Below, one piece after another: positions 4,353 through 6,019 of a DNA stretch of 6,019 nucleotides. Numbering within the stretch: the stretch's first letter is position 1; every line of letters begins with the position of its first letter. The DNA lies in contig JAUYGP010000145.1 in NCBI GenBank assembly GCA_030690515.1, forward strand, positions 1 to 6,019, written 5' to 3'. The position numbers were made by a program, and so were the translations under genes. The notes under the pieces were generated by a model, which had not been told where the DNA came from, did no database searches, and saw only the letters and a program-made list of their open reading frames with translations. This DNA is from Giesbergeria sp. (lineage in GTDB: Bacteria > Pseudomonadota > Gammaproteobacteria > Burkholderiales > Burkholderiaceae_C).

Positions 4353-6019
4353 ATGAAAAAACATATCAATCGCTTCGGTGCGCGCACCGTGACAGCTGTG
4401 GCTGCCATGATTTTTGCTGCCCAGGCCGCGTGGGCGCTGGAACCCTTCAAGGTGCAAGACATTCGGGTGGAGGGTCTGCAGCGCGTGGAGCCCGGAACCG
4501 TTTTTGCCTCCATGCCCTTGCGCGTGGGCGATGAGTACAACGATGACAAAGGGGCTGCCGCGATTCGCGCGCTGTTTGGCCTGGGCTTGTTCAAGGATGT
4601 GCGCCTGGAAGCTACGGGCGGCGTCTTGGTGGTGGTGGTCGAAGAGCGTCCCACCATTGCCGACGTGGATTTTGTCGGTTCGCGCGAGTTCGACAAAGAC
4701 GTGCTCAAGAAATCCATGCGTGACATTGGTCTGACCGACGGCCGTCCGTACGACAAAGCACTTACCGACCGCGCCGAGCAGGAGCTCAAGCGCCAGTACA
4801 TCAACAAGAGCTTTTATGGCGCCGAGGTGATCACCACTGTCACGCCGATTGAGCGCAACCGCGTTAACCTCACCTTCTCGGTGGTGGAGGGCGATACCGC
4901 GCGCATCAAGGACATTCACGTCGTTGGCAACAAGGCTTTCAGCGAGTCCACACTCAAGGGTCTGTTCGATCAGGACACGGGTGGCTGGCTGAGCTGGTAC
5001 ACCAAGTCGGACCGCTATGCGCGCACCAAGCTCAATGCCGACCTGGAAACTCTGCGCTCGTACTACCTGCAGCGGGGGTACCTGGAGTTCCGCATCGATT
5101 CAACCCAGGTGGCGATTTCGCCGGACAAGCAGGACATCTCCATCACCGTCAACGTGACCGAAGGCGAGCGTTTCGTGGTGTCCAGCGTCAAGCTGGAGGG
5201 TAATTTCCTGGAGCGTGAGGACGAATTCAAGTCACTGGTGACCATCCGTCCCGGCGAACCCTACAACGCCGACCAAGTCGCAGAAACCACCAAGGCGTTC
5301 TCCGAACATTTTGGCAATTTTGGTTTTGCGTTTGCACGCATCGAAGCCGTGCCCGAGATTGACCGCGAGAACGGCCGCGTGGCCCTGGTGCTACAGGCCG
5401 ACCCGGTGCGCCGCGCCTATGTGCGCCGCATCAGCGTGGCAGGCAACAACCGCACGCGCGACGAAGTGATCCGGCGCGAGTTTCGGCAGTTCGAGGCTTC
5501 ATGGTACGACGGGGAAAAAATCCGCCTCTCGCGTGATCGCGTGGACCGCCTCGGTTATTTCACCGAGGTCAACATCGAAACGATGGAAGTACCCGGCGCA
5601 CCTGATCAGGTGGATCTGCAGATCTCGGTGGCCGAGAAACCGACGGGCTCACTGCAACTGGGGGCAGGGTTCTCCAGCGCGGAAAAGATGTCTTTGTCCT
5701 TTTCCATCAAGCAGGAAAACATTTTTGGATCGGGCAACTATCTGGGCGTGGATCTGAATACCAGCAAGTTCAAGCGCACGCTGGTGTTCAGCACTACTGA
5801 CCCGTATTTCACCAAGGATGGTATTTCGCGAACCCTGGACATGTATTACCGTACCGACAAGCCTTACGAGGACCAGGGCGGCAATTACGAACTCATCACC
5901 ACTGGGGCCGGTATTCGCTTTGGGGTGCCTTTCAGCGAAACCGACACGGTTTTCTTTGGGGGCGCGCTGGAGCAGACACGCATTAAGGCCGGCACCAACA
6001 TTCCTGCAGCCTATCTGAG
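4353..6019 (+). CDS. bamA: BamA outer-membrane protein assembly factor, N-terminal part (runs off right edge)
   Basis: Essential Omp85-family core of the BAM complex, which folds and inserts beta-barrel proteins into the outer membrane. 555 of the usual 760-800 codons are visible. A Sec signal peptide occupies residues 1-28, with cleavage expected after AWA. Five periplasmic POTRA domains follow, at about 31-99, 101-182, 183-272, 274-352 and 356-428, each with the typical beta-alpha-alpha-beta-beta pattern (for example VAGNNRTRDEVIRREF in POTRA5). The barrel begins near residue 432 (GSLQLGAGFSS) with the conserved QENIFGSGNYLGV and TTDPYFTKDGISR strands. The conserved barrel-lumen loop (VRGF) and C-terminal strands lie beyond the window. 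No strong Shine-Dalgarno precedes ATG 4353; a 14-codon ORF starting at 4312 ends in an ATGA overlap with this start, which could couple translation. skp and lpxD would be the expected next genes. The frame is intact throughout. Confidence 0.98.
   Translation, partial: MKKHINRFGARTVTAVAAMIFAAQAAWALEPFKVQDIRVEGLQRVEPGTVFASMPLRVGDEYNDDKGAAAIRALFGLGLFKDVRLEATGGVLVVVVEERPTIADVDFVGSREFDKDVLKKSMRDIGLTDGRPYDKALTDRAEQELKRQYINKSFYGAEVITTVTPIERNRVNLTFSVVEGDTARIKDIHVVGNKAFSESTLKGLFDQDTGGWLSWYTKSDRYARTKLNADLETLRSYYLQRGYLEFRIDSTQVAISPDKQDISITVNVTEGERFVVSSVKLEGNFLEREDEFKSLVTIRPGEPYNADQVAETTKAFSEHFGNFGFAFARIEAVPEIDRENGRVALVLQADPVRRAYVRRISVAGNNRTRDEVIRREFRQFEASWYDGEKIRLSRDRVDRLGYFTEVNIETMEVPGAPDQVDLQISVAEKPTGSLQLGAGFSSAEKMSLSFSIKQENIFGSGNYLGVDLNTSKFKRTLVFSTTDPYFTKDGISRTLDMYYRTDKPYEDQGGNYELITTGAGIRFGVPFSETDTVFFGGALEQTRIKAGTNIPAAYL

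Overview
The window looks like chromosomal DNA of a betaproteobacterium, most likely Burkholderiales and probably Comamonadaceae (Acidovorax/Comamonas type). This rests on high GC with strong third-position GC bias and on the protein sequences (homoserine dehydrogenase, acylphosphatase, an M48 protease, RseP, BamA). The genus is inference; no rRNA or other taxonomic marker is present.

Layout. Positions 1-614 (minus) hold the first 204 codons of homoserine dehydrogenase (hom), which runs off the left edge. Upstream of it, at about 620-817 on the same strand, is what looks like a transcription-attenuation leader: a short ORF ending M-I-T-T-T-T-N-A-A-T-stop, two overlapping mutually exclusive hairpins, and a perfect 10-bp terminator with a U-tract, just before the hom ribosome-binding site. 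Positions 883-1248 (minus) hold a MazG-like nucleotide pyrophosphohydrolase. It is divergent from an acylphosphatase gene (1294-1605, plus). A periplasmic M48 metalloprotease of the LoiP/YggG type lies at 1724-2476 (minus), with its own terminator. A 469-bp intergenic region (2477-2945) follows. It contains a ~160-bp, nearly complete imperfect palindrome whose ends are flanked by TA within CTAG on both sides, as expected for a small IS630/Tc1-type MITE. Then come rseP (2946-4307, plus) and the first 555 codons of bamA (4353 to the right edge).

How the genes fit together. RseP (site-2 intramembrane protease) and BamA (outer-membrane beta-barrel assembly) are the canonical envelope-biogenesis pair, and the periplasmic M48 protease next door is also an envelope quality-control type of protein. 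In most proteobacteria rseP is preceded by uppS-cdsA-dxr. Here it is preceded by the palindromic element and the divergent protease, so this looks like a synteny breakpoint. Hom makes homoserine, the precursor of threonine, methionine and isoleucine, and the leader ORF is enriched in exactly those codons.

The two most interesting items are the Thr-rich attenuator-like leader of hom and the MITE-like palindrome abutting rseP. I see no CRISPR, tRNA, rRNA, defence system or intact transposase.
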